The notes beneath the pieces were generated by a model. It saw only the letters and a program-made list of their open reading frames with translations. It had not been told where the DNA came from and did not search any database. Both the position numbers and the translations under genes were made by a program. From the NCBI RefSeq assembly GCF_943372915.1, contig NZ_CALSAN010000010.1, forward strand, positions 85,817-149,816: a stretch of DNA of 64,000 nt, written 5' to 3'. This stretch comes from Ferrovibrio terrae_A. Its GTDB lineage: Bacteria; Pseudomonadota; Alphaproteobacteria; Ferrovibrionales; Ferrovibrionaceae. Shown here piece by piece: positions 42,769 to 53,061 of the stretch; within the stretch, counting starts at the first letter, position 1, and every line of letters starts with the position of its first letter.

Positions 42769-44256
42769 ATGGCCAAATACATCCTTGCCATCGACCAGGG
42801 CACCACCTCCAGCCGTGCCATTGTCTTCGATGCCTCCGGCCTGCCGGTTGCCACCGCGCAGAAGGAGCTGACCCAGCATTATCCGGCCGATGGCTGGGTC
42901 GAGCATGATGCCGAGGATATCTGGCGCGATGTGCAGAGCCTGATGCGCGAGGCGGTGGCGAAGGCCGGCCTGCGTGGTGGCGATATCGCGGCCATCGGCA
43001 TCACCAATCAGCGCGAGACCACCGTGGTCTGGGAGCGCGCCGGCGGCCGGCCGATCCATCGCGCCATCGTCTGGCAGGATCGTCGCACCGCCGATATCTG
43101 CCGGCAGAAGCTGGCCGACGGCATCGGCAGTGTGGTGCAGCGCAAAACCGGCCTGCTGATCGACAGCTATTTCTCCGCCACCAAGATTGCCTGGCTGCTC
43201 GACCATGTGCCCGGTGCGCGGGCCCGTGCTGAAAAAGGCGAGCTGTGCTTTGGCACCATCGACAGCTTCCTGCTGTTCCGCCTGACCGGTGGCGCAACCC
43301 ATGCCACCGATGCCACCAATGCCTCGCGCACCATGCTGTTCGATATCACCGCGCAGGACTGGGACGACACGCTGCTCAAGGCCTTTGATGTGCCGCGCGC
43401 CATGCTGCCGCGCGTGCTGGATTGCAGCGGCGAGTTTGGCGTCACCACCGCCGATATCCTCGGCCATGCGATTCCGGTCACCGGCATTGCCGGCGACCAG
43501 CAGGCGGCCGCCTTCGGCCAGGCCTGCTTCCAGCCCGGCATGATGAAATCCACCTATGGCACCGGCTGTTTCGCGCTGGTCAATATCGGATCAAGGCCGG
43601 TGCTGTCGGATCACCGTCTGCTCACCACGGTGGCCTACCGCCTGAACGGCCAGACCACCTATGCACTGGAAGGCTCGATCTTCGTCGCCGGTGCCGCGGT
43701 GAAATGGCTGCGCGACGGCCTGAAGATTGTCGGCGGCGCGGCCGAGACGGCAACACTGGCCGCGGGGATACCGGAAAACCATGGTGTCTATCTGGTGCCG
43801 GCCTTTGTCGGCCTCGGCGCGCCTTACTGGGACCCCGATGCACGCGGCGCCCTGATCGGGCTCACGCTCGATACCGGCCGTGCCCATATCGCCCGCGCCG
43901 CACTCGAGGCGGTTGCCTATCAGACGCGCGATCTCACCGCGGCGATGAAGGCCGATGGCGCGGCAAAGCCGACCGCGATCCGTGTCGATGGCGGCATGGT
44001 GGCGAATGACTGGCTCTGCCAGTTCCTCGCCGACATGCTGGATGTTGCCGTCGAGCGGCCCCGGGTGATCGAGACCACGGCGCTGGGCGCCGCCTATCTT
44101 GCCGGGCTTGCGGTCGGGCTCTATGCCGGCCTCGATGCGGTGGCCTATGGCTGGCATTGCGAACGCCGCTTCGAACCGCGCATGACCGCAGAAACCCGGG
44201 CGCGCCTCTATGCCGGCTGGCAGAAAGCGGTGCAGCGGGTACTGAGCAAAGCCTGA
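42769..44256 (+). CDS. glpK: glycerol kinase
   Basis: A 495-residue FGGY kinase of exact GlpK length: AIDQGTTSSRAIVFD at the N-terminus, ITNQRETTVVWER, FLLFRLTGG, GIAGDQQAAAFGQ, KSTYGTGCFALVN, and GGMVANDWLCQFLADML. It makes glycerol 3-phosphate. The ATG at 42769 starts the protein on its first strand; longer readings overlap DUF1272. No glpD or glpF is nearby. Confidence 0.95.
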   Translation: MAKYILAIDQGTTSSRAIVFDASGLPVATAQKELTQHYPADGWVEHDAEDIWRDVQSLMREAVAKAGLRGGDIAAIGITNQRETTVVWERAGGRPIHRAIVWQDRRTADICRQKLADGIGSVVQRKTGLLIDSYFSATKIAWLLDHVPGARARAEKGELCFGTIDSFLLFRLTGGATHATDATNASRTMLFDITAQDWDDTLLKAFDVPRAMLPRVLDCSGEFGVTTADILGHAIPVTGIAGDQQAAAFGQACFQPGMMKSTYGTGCFALVNIGSRPVLSDHRLLTTVAYRLNGQTTYALEGSIFVAGAAVKWLRDGLKIVGGAAETATLAAGIPENHGVYLVPAFVGLGAPYWDPDARGALIGLTLDTGRAHIARAALEAVAYQTRDLTAAMKADGAAKPTAIRVDGGMVANDWLCQFLADMLDVAVERPRVIETTALGAAYLAGLAVGLYAGLDAVAYGWHCERRFEPRMTAETRARLYAGWQKAVQRVLSKA

Positions 44257-44264
44257 ACTGGCAG

Positions 44265-44297
44265 CATTAAAGTTAACCATTCGCATTAACCTTAATG
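44265..44297. repeat. AT-rich near-palindrome between glpK and the flagellin gene
   Basis: CATTAAAGTTAA and TTAACCTTAATG form arms with one mismatch around CCATTCGCA. The element holds four TTAA tetramers (44267, 44273, 44286, 44292) and the octamer TTAACCAT, which resembles alphaproteobacterial CtrA half-sites, though the spacing does not fit the TTAA-N7-TTAA rule. It lies 172 bases before the flagellin ATG and stands out from the GC-rich surroundings. It could instead be a weak terminator for glpK. Confidence 0.45.
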
Positions 44298-44468
44298 TCC
44301 GGCTATTTCGCTCGGTTCAGCCTGTAAACCGCAGAAACAACTTGTCGGTGTTCATCCATCAGGGTTAAATATTTCTACGCTTCCGAAGTATTCGGCTGCG
44401 TGTCGTTAAGCCTAACAGCGCGTGAAGCTGACGACCGGTTGACGCTGATCCAGAATGAGATCGGGGCC

Positions 44469-45350
44469 ATGATTTCGGCGAATACAAACACCAGTGCCTA
44501 TGCCGCACTGTCGACCATGCGATCGACAGAGTCCGGCCTCGGCATCATTTCCAAACGCATCCAGACCGGCCTGCGCATAAACGATGCCGGCGACGATGGC
44601 GCGATCTTTTCCATTGCCCAGGGCGTGCGCGCCAATGTGCGGGCCTATGCTGCCGTGCAATCCTCGCTTGCGGGCGGCATCGGTCTGGGTGAAGTGACGC
44701 TGGCGGCGATCAGCGGCATCTACAGCATTGTCGGCGATATCAAGGCCAAGATTGCCAGCCTGGGCGATGGCTCGCTGGCCCAGCCGCAGCTCGACACCTA
44801 TCGCGGCGACGTGGCCCGCCTGATCGAACAGGTCAACACCTATATCGACCAGGCCACCTACAATGGCCGCAACATCCTGCGCGGCGATGCCACGAACGCG
44901 CCGATCGATTTCATCGCCGATATCTCGGGCACGCAGCTGTCCTATTCGGTCAGCCACTCCCTCAGCCTGGATGCGGACGAATTCCTCGGGCCGTCGGTGC
45001 TGGTGGTCTCGGCCACCGATGTGTCAGAGGCGATTGGCGGCAATCCGCCTGATGTCGCTACCGCGCAGGATTCGCTTGCGCGTTTCGAGGCCCAGCTGAT
45101 GGATCTCGGCCAGGTGATATCGGCACAGAAGCGCGCCATGGAGGCCCAGCGCGGCTTCGTCGACAATCTGGTGGATGCAATGAAACAGGGCCTCGGCCTG
45201 CTCATCGATGCCGATGTGGCGGCCGAAAGCGCCAGCCTGCAGTCGCGGCAGGTGGCGCAGCAGCTCACCATGGAATCGCTCAGCATCGCCAACCGCACCT
45301 CGGCGGGCGCCATCAGCCTGCTGCTGGTCCAGGCTGGCGCCCGGACCTGA
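44469..45350 (+). CDS. flagellin
   Basis: A 293-residue flagellin. The conserved N-terminal D0/D1 region is MISANTNTSAYAALSTMRST followed by ISKRIQTGLRINDAGDDGA, and the C-terminal D0 region contains DADVAAESASLQSRQVAQQL and SLSIANRTSAGAISLL. The variable middle is short, so the filament surface domain is reduced. GAGATCGGGG stands before the ATG at 44469; upstream codons in frame are weak. No other flagellar genes are within view, so it is an isolated flagellin locus. Confidence 0.9.
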   Translation: MISANTNTSAYAALSTMRSTESGLGIISKRIQTGLRINDAGDDGAIFSIAQGVRANVRAYAAVQSSLAGGIGLGEVTLAAISGIYSIVGDIKAKIASLGDGSLAQPQLDTYRGDVARLIEQVNTYIDQATYNGRNILRGDATNAPIDFIADISGTQLSYSVSHSLSLDADEFLGPSVLVVSATDVSEAIGGNPPDVATAQDSLARFEAQLMDLGQVISAQKRAMEAQRGFVDNLVDAMKQGLGLLIDADVAAESASLQSRQVAQQLTMESLSIANRTSAGAISLLLVQAGART

Positions 45351-45500
45351 CGGTCGGCGCCTCCACCCCCCTGAATAAAAAAGAAAAATGCCGTCGCGGC
45401 TGCGCGGCTGGAATGTTCTTTATTTGTTCTTAATATCGTGATAGTCTGAACTGCGGCTGCCGGTATGTCTGGTCTCCAGGGGTCGTCACGGCCTTAGCGC

Positions 45501-45620
45501 CGAACCCCAGCGAACCCCAGCGAACCCCAGCGAACCCGAGCGAACCTCAGCGAACTCCAGCGAACTCCAGCGAACCCCAGCGAACCCGGGCGAACCCCAA
45601 CGAACCCGGGCGAACCCCCG
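45501..45620. repeat. 12-unit tandem repeat of a 10-bp motif
   Basis: Twelve consecutive 10-base units of the consensus CGAACCCCAG run without interruption, with substitutions (CTCAG, TCCAG, CCGAG, CCGGG) that increase towards the right end. The period equals roughly one DNA helical turn. The repeat fills part of the 571-base gap between the flagellin and atpH genes (45351-45921). The minus strand is open over the repeat and would encode a 10-residue repeat, but there is no supporting start signal. Confidence 0.9.
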
Positions 45621-45763
45621 CCGCCCTGATTTTTAGCGGCGAATTCGTGCGCGGAGCGCACGCCAGACCGTCCGATCATGACGTCGCAGGGAACTGCGGC
45701 AAAAGGCGTAGGTTGCAGTGCGGGCCTCGCTGTTGCGCCGCCCAGACCCGTATGCTACGTAAA

Positions 45764-45781
45764 CCCGGCTTTCGCGCCGGG
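45764..45781. other. hairpin upstream of the ATP synthase operon
   Basis: CCCGGC-TTTCGC-GCCGGG is a perfect 6-bp stem followed on the plus strand by GGGGGCCGTAAAAAAGC. It is 140 bases before atpH. It is probably a leader or regulatory stem; the A-run is on the wrong strand for a plus-strand terminator. Confidence 0.3.
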
Positions 45782-45817
45782 GGGGCCGTAAAAAAGCTAT
45801 AGCCACCCCGTAAATTC

Positions 45818-45840
45818 CTTAAGTCGGTCAATGTCTTAAG
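45818..45840. promoter_or_regulatory. pair of CTTAAG sites in the atp upstream region
   Basis: Two palindromic CTTAAG hexamers start 17 bases apart, separated by TCGGTCAATGT, 82 bases before the atpH start. They mark the AT-rich part of the atp promoter region and may be regulator half-sites or promoter elements. Confidence 0.35.
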
Positions 45841-45921
45841 TGGAGCGTCGGGAGGCTGGCCCCAGATCCTGGTGGCGAGTCCCGATCGACGGCTCCGGTT
45901 CATGAAGCAGAAGGGTCGTTC

Positions 45922-46481
45922 GTGGCTCAGGAAACCTCTCTTGTTACCGGCATCGCCGGCCGCTACGCGACAGCGCTGTTTGATCTGGCGCGTGACGCGG
46001 GCCAGCTCGATGCCGTCGCCAAGGATCTCGATGCCCTCTCGGCCATGCTGGCCGACTCCGCCGATCTCGTCCGTCTGGTCCGTTCGCCGGTGTTCAGCCG
46101 CGAAGAGCAGGCCAAGGCGATCGGCGCGGTGGCCGAAAAGGCCGGCATGGGCGATCTGGTCCGTCGCTTTCTCGGCGTCGCTGCCGCCAACCGTCGCCTG
46201 TTCGTGCTCGCCGATGTGATTGCCGGCTTCAAGAAGCTGCTCAGCCATCATCGCGGCGAAGCCATTGCCGATGTCATCTCGGCGGTGCCGCTGAACGATG
46301 CGCAGCTCGCCCAGATCAAGTCTTCGTTGTCGTCGGCCGCCGCCGGCAATGTCGTGATCAACGCCAAGGTCGATCCCTCGCTGATCGGCGGCCTGATCGT
46401 GAAATTCGGATCGCGCATGATCGATGCGTCGGTCCTCACCAAGCTCAATAGTCTCAAGTCCGCCATGAAAGGTGTTGCGTG

Positions 46482-46482
<1 letters not shown>
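45922..46482 (+). CDS. atpH: F1F0 ATP synthase subunit delta
   Basis: A 186-residue delta subunit, with GIAGRYATALFDLARDAGQL at the N-terminus, NRRLFVLADVIAGF in the middle and the closing INAKVDPSLIGGLIVKFGSRMID typical of AtpH. It joins the F1 head to the peripheral stalk. The start is a GTG at 45922 with AGAAGGG upstream. Its stop overlaps the atpA start by one base. F0 genes are absent, as is usual where alphaproteobacteria keep F0 and F1 operons apart. Confidence 0.93.
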
Positions 46483-48008
<1,526 letters not shown>

Positions 48009-48033
48009 ACGCCTGAACCAAGGGTAGAGCTTC

Positions 48034-48924
48034 ATGCCTAGCCTCAAGTCACTGCGCGTTCGGATCAACTCGGTCAAATCGACCCAGAAGATCACGAAGG
48101 CGATGAAGATGGTGGCAGCCAGCAAGCTGCGCCGCGCCCAGGAGGCCGCCGAAGCGGCGCGTCCTTATGCTGAGCGCATGGCGAGCATCATGGCCTCGCT
48201 GTCAGCGGCCCAGACGGGTTCCGACACCGCACCGAAGCTGATGATCGGCACCGGCAAGGATCAGGTTCATCTCCTGATCGTCGCCACCGCCGAACGCGGC
48301 CTGTGCGGTGCGTTCAACTCGTCGATCGTCAAGCTGGCACGCCGCAAGATCGAGGAGCTGACCGCTCAGGGTAAGACGGTCAAGATCCTCTGCGTTGGCA
48401 AGAAGGGCCGCGACCAGCTGCGCCGCGACCATGCCTCCAAGATCGCCGACACGGTTGACCTGTCCAAGGTCAAGAAGGTCGGCTTCTCGGAAGCCCAGGA
48501 GATTGCCGATCGTGTGCTGGCGATGTTCGATGCCGGCGAGTTCGATGTCGCGCATGTCTTCTACAACAACTTCAAATCGGTGATCAGCCAGATCCCGACG
48601 GCCCAGCAGCTGATCCCGGCCATGATTTCCGGCACCAACGCTGCGGCGGGCGCTCCGGACCTGGCCGGCGGGATCTACGAATTCGAGCCGGACGAGGAAA
48701 CCATTCTCGACCAACTGCTGCCGCGGAACCTGTCGATGCAGGTCTACCGTGCACTGCTGGAGAATGCGGCTTCCGAGCAGGGCGCCCGCATGTCCGCGAT
48801 GGACAACGCGACGCGCAATGCCGGCGAGATGATCAAGAAACTCACGACCGTCTACAACCGGTCGCGTCAGGCCCAGATCACCAAAGAACTTATCGAAATC
48901 ATCTCCGGCGCCGAGGCGGTCTAA
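48034..48924 (+). CDS. atpG: F1F0 ATP synthase subunit gamma
   Basis: A 296-residue central-stalk subunit: SLKSLRVRINSVKSTQKITK AMKMVAASKL at the N-terminus with TERGLCGAFN-like TAERGLCGAFNSS near residue 85, and the C-terminal ARMSAMDNATRNAGEMIKKL. It turns inside the alpha-beta ring. It lies 25 bases after atpA. Confidence 0.96.
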   Translation: MPSLKSLRVRINSVKSTQKITKAMKMVAASKLRRAQEAAEAARPYAERMASIMASLSAAQTGSDTAPKLMIGTGKDQVHLLIVATAERGLCGAFNSSIVKLARRKIEELTAQGKTVKILCVGKKGRDQLRRDHASKIADTVDLSKVKKVGFSEAQEIADRVLAMFDAGEFDVAHVFYNNFKSVISQIPTAQQLIPAMISGTNAAAGAPDLAGGIYEFEPDEETILDQLLPRNLSMQVYRALLENAASEQGARMSAMDNATRNAGEMIKKLTTVYNRSRQAQITKELIEIISGAEAV

Positions 48925-48969
48925 GACCGCGCGCTGGACGAGACGGAAAAGAGAGAGCGGAGCAGCATC

Positions 48970-50394
<1,425 letters not shown>

Positions 50395-50419
50395 GCCCTT
50401 CGCTGCAGAGGAGTAGACC

Positions 50420-50821
50420 ATGGCGGAAAGCGTCAGGTTCGAACTGGTCTCGCCCGAGAAGCTGCTTCTCGCGGTCGATGCCGAGATGGTGGTGGTGCCC
50501 GGTGAGGCCGGCGACTTCGGCGTGCTGCCGGGTCACAGCCCGCTGATCTCCACCATCCGCAATGGCGTCATCGAAGTGACGGTGAACGGCAGTGTCACCG
50601 AGCGCATCTTCGTCGCCGGCGGCTTTGCCGAGATGGCGAACGACAAGCTGACCGTGCTGGCCGAAGAGGCCGTGCCGGTGAAGCAGATCGACCGTGCCAA
50701 GGTCGAAGCGGCGCTGAAGGATGCCCGCGAAGACTTCGAAGACGCCAAGGATGACCATGCCAAGACGCGCGCCAATGCCCGCGTCGAGAAATACACCGCC
50801 ATGCTGGACGCGGCGGCGTAA
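50420..50821 (+). CDS. atpC: F1F0 ATP synthase subunit epsilon
   Basis: A 133-residue epsilon subunit with VRFELVSPEKLLLAVDAEMV and PGEAGDFGVLPGHSPLISTI in the beta-barrel domain and a helical C-terminus. It regulates and couples rotation. GAGGAG precedes the ATG. The terminator at 50847 closes the operon. Confidence 0.94.
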   Translation: MAESVRFELVSPEKLLLAVDAEMVVVPGEAGDFGVLPGHSPLISTIRNGVIEVTVNGSVTERIFVAGGFAEMANDKLTVLAEEAVPVKQIDRAKVEAALKDAREDFEDAKDDHAKTRANARVEKYTAMLDAAA

Positions 50822-50846
50822 GGCCGGATTTCATAAGAGTTTGCAG

Positions 50847-50880
50847 ACGGCGCGGCATCAAACCCGCGCCGTTTCTGTTA
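50847..50880 (+). terminator. rho-independent terminator of the atp operon
   Basis: ACGGCGCGG and CCGCGCCGT form a perfect 9-bp stem around CATCAAAC, followed by TTCTGTTA. It starts 26 bases after the atpC stop. Confidence 0.85.
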
Positions 50881-50894
50881 CTGGGGGAGCGAAA

Positions 50895-51287
50895 ATGCTT
50901 CGCTATGGTCTGGTGGTTACGGGACAGGATGAGCAAGTGTTGGTGCTGGTAGACGAAGCTGGTTTGGCTTCTCTCAGGGGCGTGCTGTTCGCCTTCTCTC
51001 AGGCCTCCAGCAATACCAGCCTTTCCCTGCCTGATGAAAAGCCGGCGAATGGCGATACAAGTATTTCTCTGTGTCTGTCGGAGCAGGCGCGGGGCATGCA
51101 GAGAGAAACTGCCTCGGGGCAATTGCAATGGTATCTGACGCGAGAGCAGGCCCGTCATTTCTGGGAATTATTGTCAGAACTGACGGACGGATATCATCAG
51201 TATCTGGAATGCGGTCATGTCGATGAGATTGTGGTGAAGGTATCGCGCGGTGAATACGGCGACGATAGCATCCTCACCGCCGGATGA
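50895..51287 (+). CDS. hypothetical protein
   Basis: A 130-residue protein I do not recognise. It starts with MLRYGLVVTGQDEQVLVLVD and looks like a small soluble alpha/beta protein with no signal peptide or membrane segment. GGGGGAGC lies before the ATG at 50895, a good start signal just after the atp terminator. Local sequence is less GC-rich than its neighbours, a possible sign of later acquisition. Its last 14 bases overlap the 3' end of the convergent bluB gene. Confidence 0.65.
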   Translation: MLRYGLVVTGQDEQVLVLVDEAGLASLRGVLFAFSQASSNTSLSLPDEKPANGDTSISLCLSEQARGMQRETASGQLQWYLTREQARHFWELLSELTDGYHQYLECGHVDEIVVKVSRGEYGDDSILTAG

Positions 51288-51912
51288 TCTGCTCGGCCAC
51301 ATCGCGGCGGTGTTCCCAGCCGGCGCGCTGCAGCTCCGGCTCGGCCTGCTCGTCCTCGGGCCAGCCGACGCAGAGATAGGCCACCAGCTTCCAGTCTGGC
51401 TCGACCTCCAGCTCGTGGGTCAGGGCTTCCGGCTCGAAGATCGAGACCCAGCCGGCGCCAAGCCCGTAAGCCCGCGCGGCCAGCCAGAAACCGTAGACCG
51501 CCATGACGGACGAGTAATCCAGCATCTCGGGCATGGTGCGGCGGCCGAGCCCATGGCCCTGCAGGGTAGCCTCGTCGCAGAAGACCGCCAGATGCACCGG
51601 CGCTTCCTTCAGGCCGGCGAGCTTCAGCGAGGCATAAAGCCTGGCCTGCTCGCCGCTGTAATCGCCGAGTGCCTCGGCATTGGCACGCTCAAAGTTTGCC
51701 ACCACCTTGGCGCGGCGGACGGCATCCTCCACCAGCACGAAGCGCCAGGGCTGGCTGTTGCCCACGCTGGGCGCCAGGGCGGCGGTTTCCAGCAGCCGGG
51801 CCACCAGGGCCGGTGGCACGGGATCACGGCGGAAGCGGCGCACGTCGCGCCGCCACACCATCAGTTCGGTCAGCCTGGCCCGGAAGGCCTCATCGAAGAC
51901 CGGTGGTGCCAC
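51274..51912 (-). CDS. bluB: 5,6-dimethylbenzimidazole synthase BluB
   Basis: A 212-residue nitroreductase-fold protein with BluB-specific stretches: VWRRDVRRFRRDPVPPALVA near residue 18, ALAPSVGNSQPWRFVLVED near 44, the APVHLAVFCDEATLQGHGLG region with the conserved Asp, and RTMPEMLDYSS. BluB cleaves reduced FMN with oxygen to make the lower ligand of cobalamin. No other cobalamin genes are in the window. It is 6 bases downstream of the Tim44-domain gene on the same strand. Confidence 0.9.
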   Translation of the reverse strand: MAPPVFDEAFRARLTELMVWRRDVRRFRRDPVPPALVARLLETAALAPSVGNSQPWRFVLVEDAVRRAKVVANFERANAEALGDYSGEQARLYASLKLAGLKEAPVHLAVFCDEATLQGHGLGRRTMPEMLDYSSVMAVYGFWLAARAYGLGAGWVSIFEPEALTHELEVEPDWKLVAYLCVGWPEDEQAEPELQRAGWEHRRDVAEQIIRR

Positions 51913-51918
51913 TACCGA

Positions 51919-52956
51919 TTAAAGCTCGGGCTGCTGGATGGCACTGAGCAGCCACTTGCTGCCGGCATTGCCGCTGGCGCGCAGGAAGGTCCAGACCTCG
52001 GTGCTCATGCCGCGCTCGGTCTTGCTGCCCTCGACCACCGTGCCATCGGCGCGGGTGGTGTAGTCCAGCGCGCTCCAGCGCATCGCCACGGTGGCATAGT
52101 CGATGCCATCCTCGCTCCAGGCTTCGGCCAGATCGCCCTGCTCGAGGGTCACGTCCTCGACATGGTTGGTCAGGCCGGTGCTGGCCAGCAGCGAGAGCTC
52201 GCGGCCGAAATAGCCCACCATCTCCGGCGTGGCATGCAGCCGCAGCGCCTCAAGGTCGCCCTTCGACCAGGCAGTCTGGATCTCGCCCAGTGTCTGCTGG
52301 AAGGCCTCGAAATCGCTTTCGCCGATCTGCAGGCCGGCGGTACGGCCAAAACCGCCCGACGATGGAGCCATGTCGGCGACGCGCGCCTGGGTCGAACCAT
52401 GGGCGGGCGGAATATCGGTGACCGGGGCATAATCATTGCGGCTGTACTGGCCCGGGATGCCGGCAGCGGCCGGCTGGGGCTGCTGGCCGCGCAGGCTGCG
52501 GAACAGGCGCAGGCCAAGCCAGATGGCGCCGCCGATCAGGGCGAACTGCAGCAGCATGCCCATCACGCCGCCGAAGCCGAGTCCGCCAAGGCCGCCTTCA
52601 CCGAACAGGCCGCCGCCGAACAGCAGGCCGCCGATGCCCATGCCGATCATGCCGCCCATCAGGCCGGCCATGAAGGGGCGCTGGAAGAAGCCGGCGGGCT
52701 GCGCCGCCGGAGCGGCGGCCGTGGCCGGGCGGGCAGCCTGCGCGGGGGCGGGCTGGGTGGTCGCGGGCGGGGTGGCGCTGCGCTGGACCGGGGCGGCGGA
52801 GGGTGCGGTCGGGGTGGCCGGCGCCGACTGGTAGGTCTGGCTGCCACGGCTGCCCACGCTGCCGCCCCGACCGGCCTTGGCGGCGGCGAGGGCCGGTGCG
52901 AGGACGATGCTGGCGGCCAGGATGGCGACCAAGAGAGACGTGCGCTTGCGGATCAT
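51919..52956 (-). CDS. Tim44-domain protein
   Basis: A 345-residue secreted or membrane-anchored protein: signal peptide (residues 1-26, ending LAAAKA), a low-complexity Ala/Pro/Thr linker (about 30-90), a Gly/Met-rich hydrophobic stretch (about 92-150) and a C-terminal Tim44-like domain (about 215-340; SDFEAFQQTLGEIQTAWSKG, ending SKWLLSAIQQPEL). Bacterial Tim44-like proteins sit at the membrane; their role is not settled. It is the gene after thiC on the minus strand but is separated from it by a strong inverted repeat. Confidence 0.85.
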   Translation of the reverse strand: MIRKRTSLLVAILAASIVLAPALAAAKAGRGGSVGSRGSQTYQSAPATPTAPSAAPVQRSATPPATTQPAPAQAARPATAAAPAAQPAGFFQRPFMAGLMGGMIGMGIGGLLFGGGLFGEGGLGGLGFGGVMGMLLQFALIGGAIWLGLRLFRSLRGQQPQPAAAGIPGQYSRNDYAPVTDIPPAHGSTQARVADMAPSSGGFGRTAGLQIGESDFEAFQQTLGEIQTAWSKGDLEALRLHATPEMVGYFGRELSLLASTGLTNHVEDVTLEQGDLAEAWSEDGIDYATVAMRWSALDYTTRADGTVVEGSKTERGMSTEVWTFLRASGNAGSKWLLSAIQQPEL

Positions 52957-53012
52957 GTTTTCCCTACCCTGTGCGATGCCGGATTTTTATGCCGAGTTTA
53001 TCTGATGTAAGC

Positions 53013-53047
53013 AGCGGCAGCCGGATTCACAAGGCCCGGCTGCCGCT
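53013..53047 (-). terminator. terminator-like inverted repeat after thiC
   Basis: AGCGGCAGCCGG and CCGGCTGCCGCT form a perfect 12-bp stem with an 11-base loop, 15 bases past the thiC stop. On the minus strand the tail is GCTTACATC, not a long T-run; on the plus strand it is TTTTGC, but no plus-strand gene ends here. Confidence 0.6.
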
Positions 53048-53061
53048 TTTGCACTGCAACG

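Noticed and set aside
40948..43467. 839-codon minus-strand open frame
   Set aside because: It lies opposite the XRE, SnoaL-like, eda, DUF1272 and glpK genes, all recognised; no domain in its translation.
44268..44400. Sigma-28 promoter for the flagellin gene
   Set aside because: TAAAGTTA is present but no GCCGATAA follows at the required spacing.
45501..45620. CRISPR array
   Set aside because: Units are 10 bp and directly adjoining, without spacers, and no cas genes are present.
45494..45679. 61-codon minus-strand frame with a 10-residue repeat
   Set aside because: It is produced by the 10-bp DNA repeat, which is open in frame; no ribosome binding site or family match.
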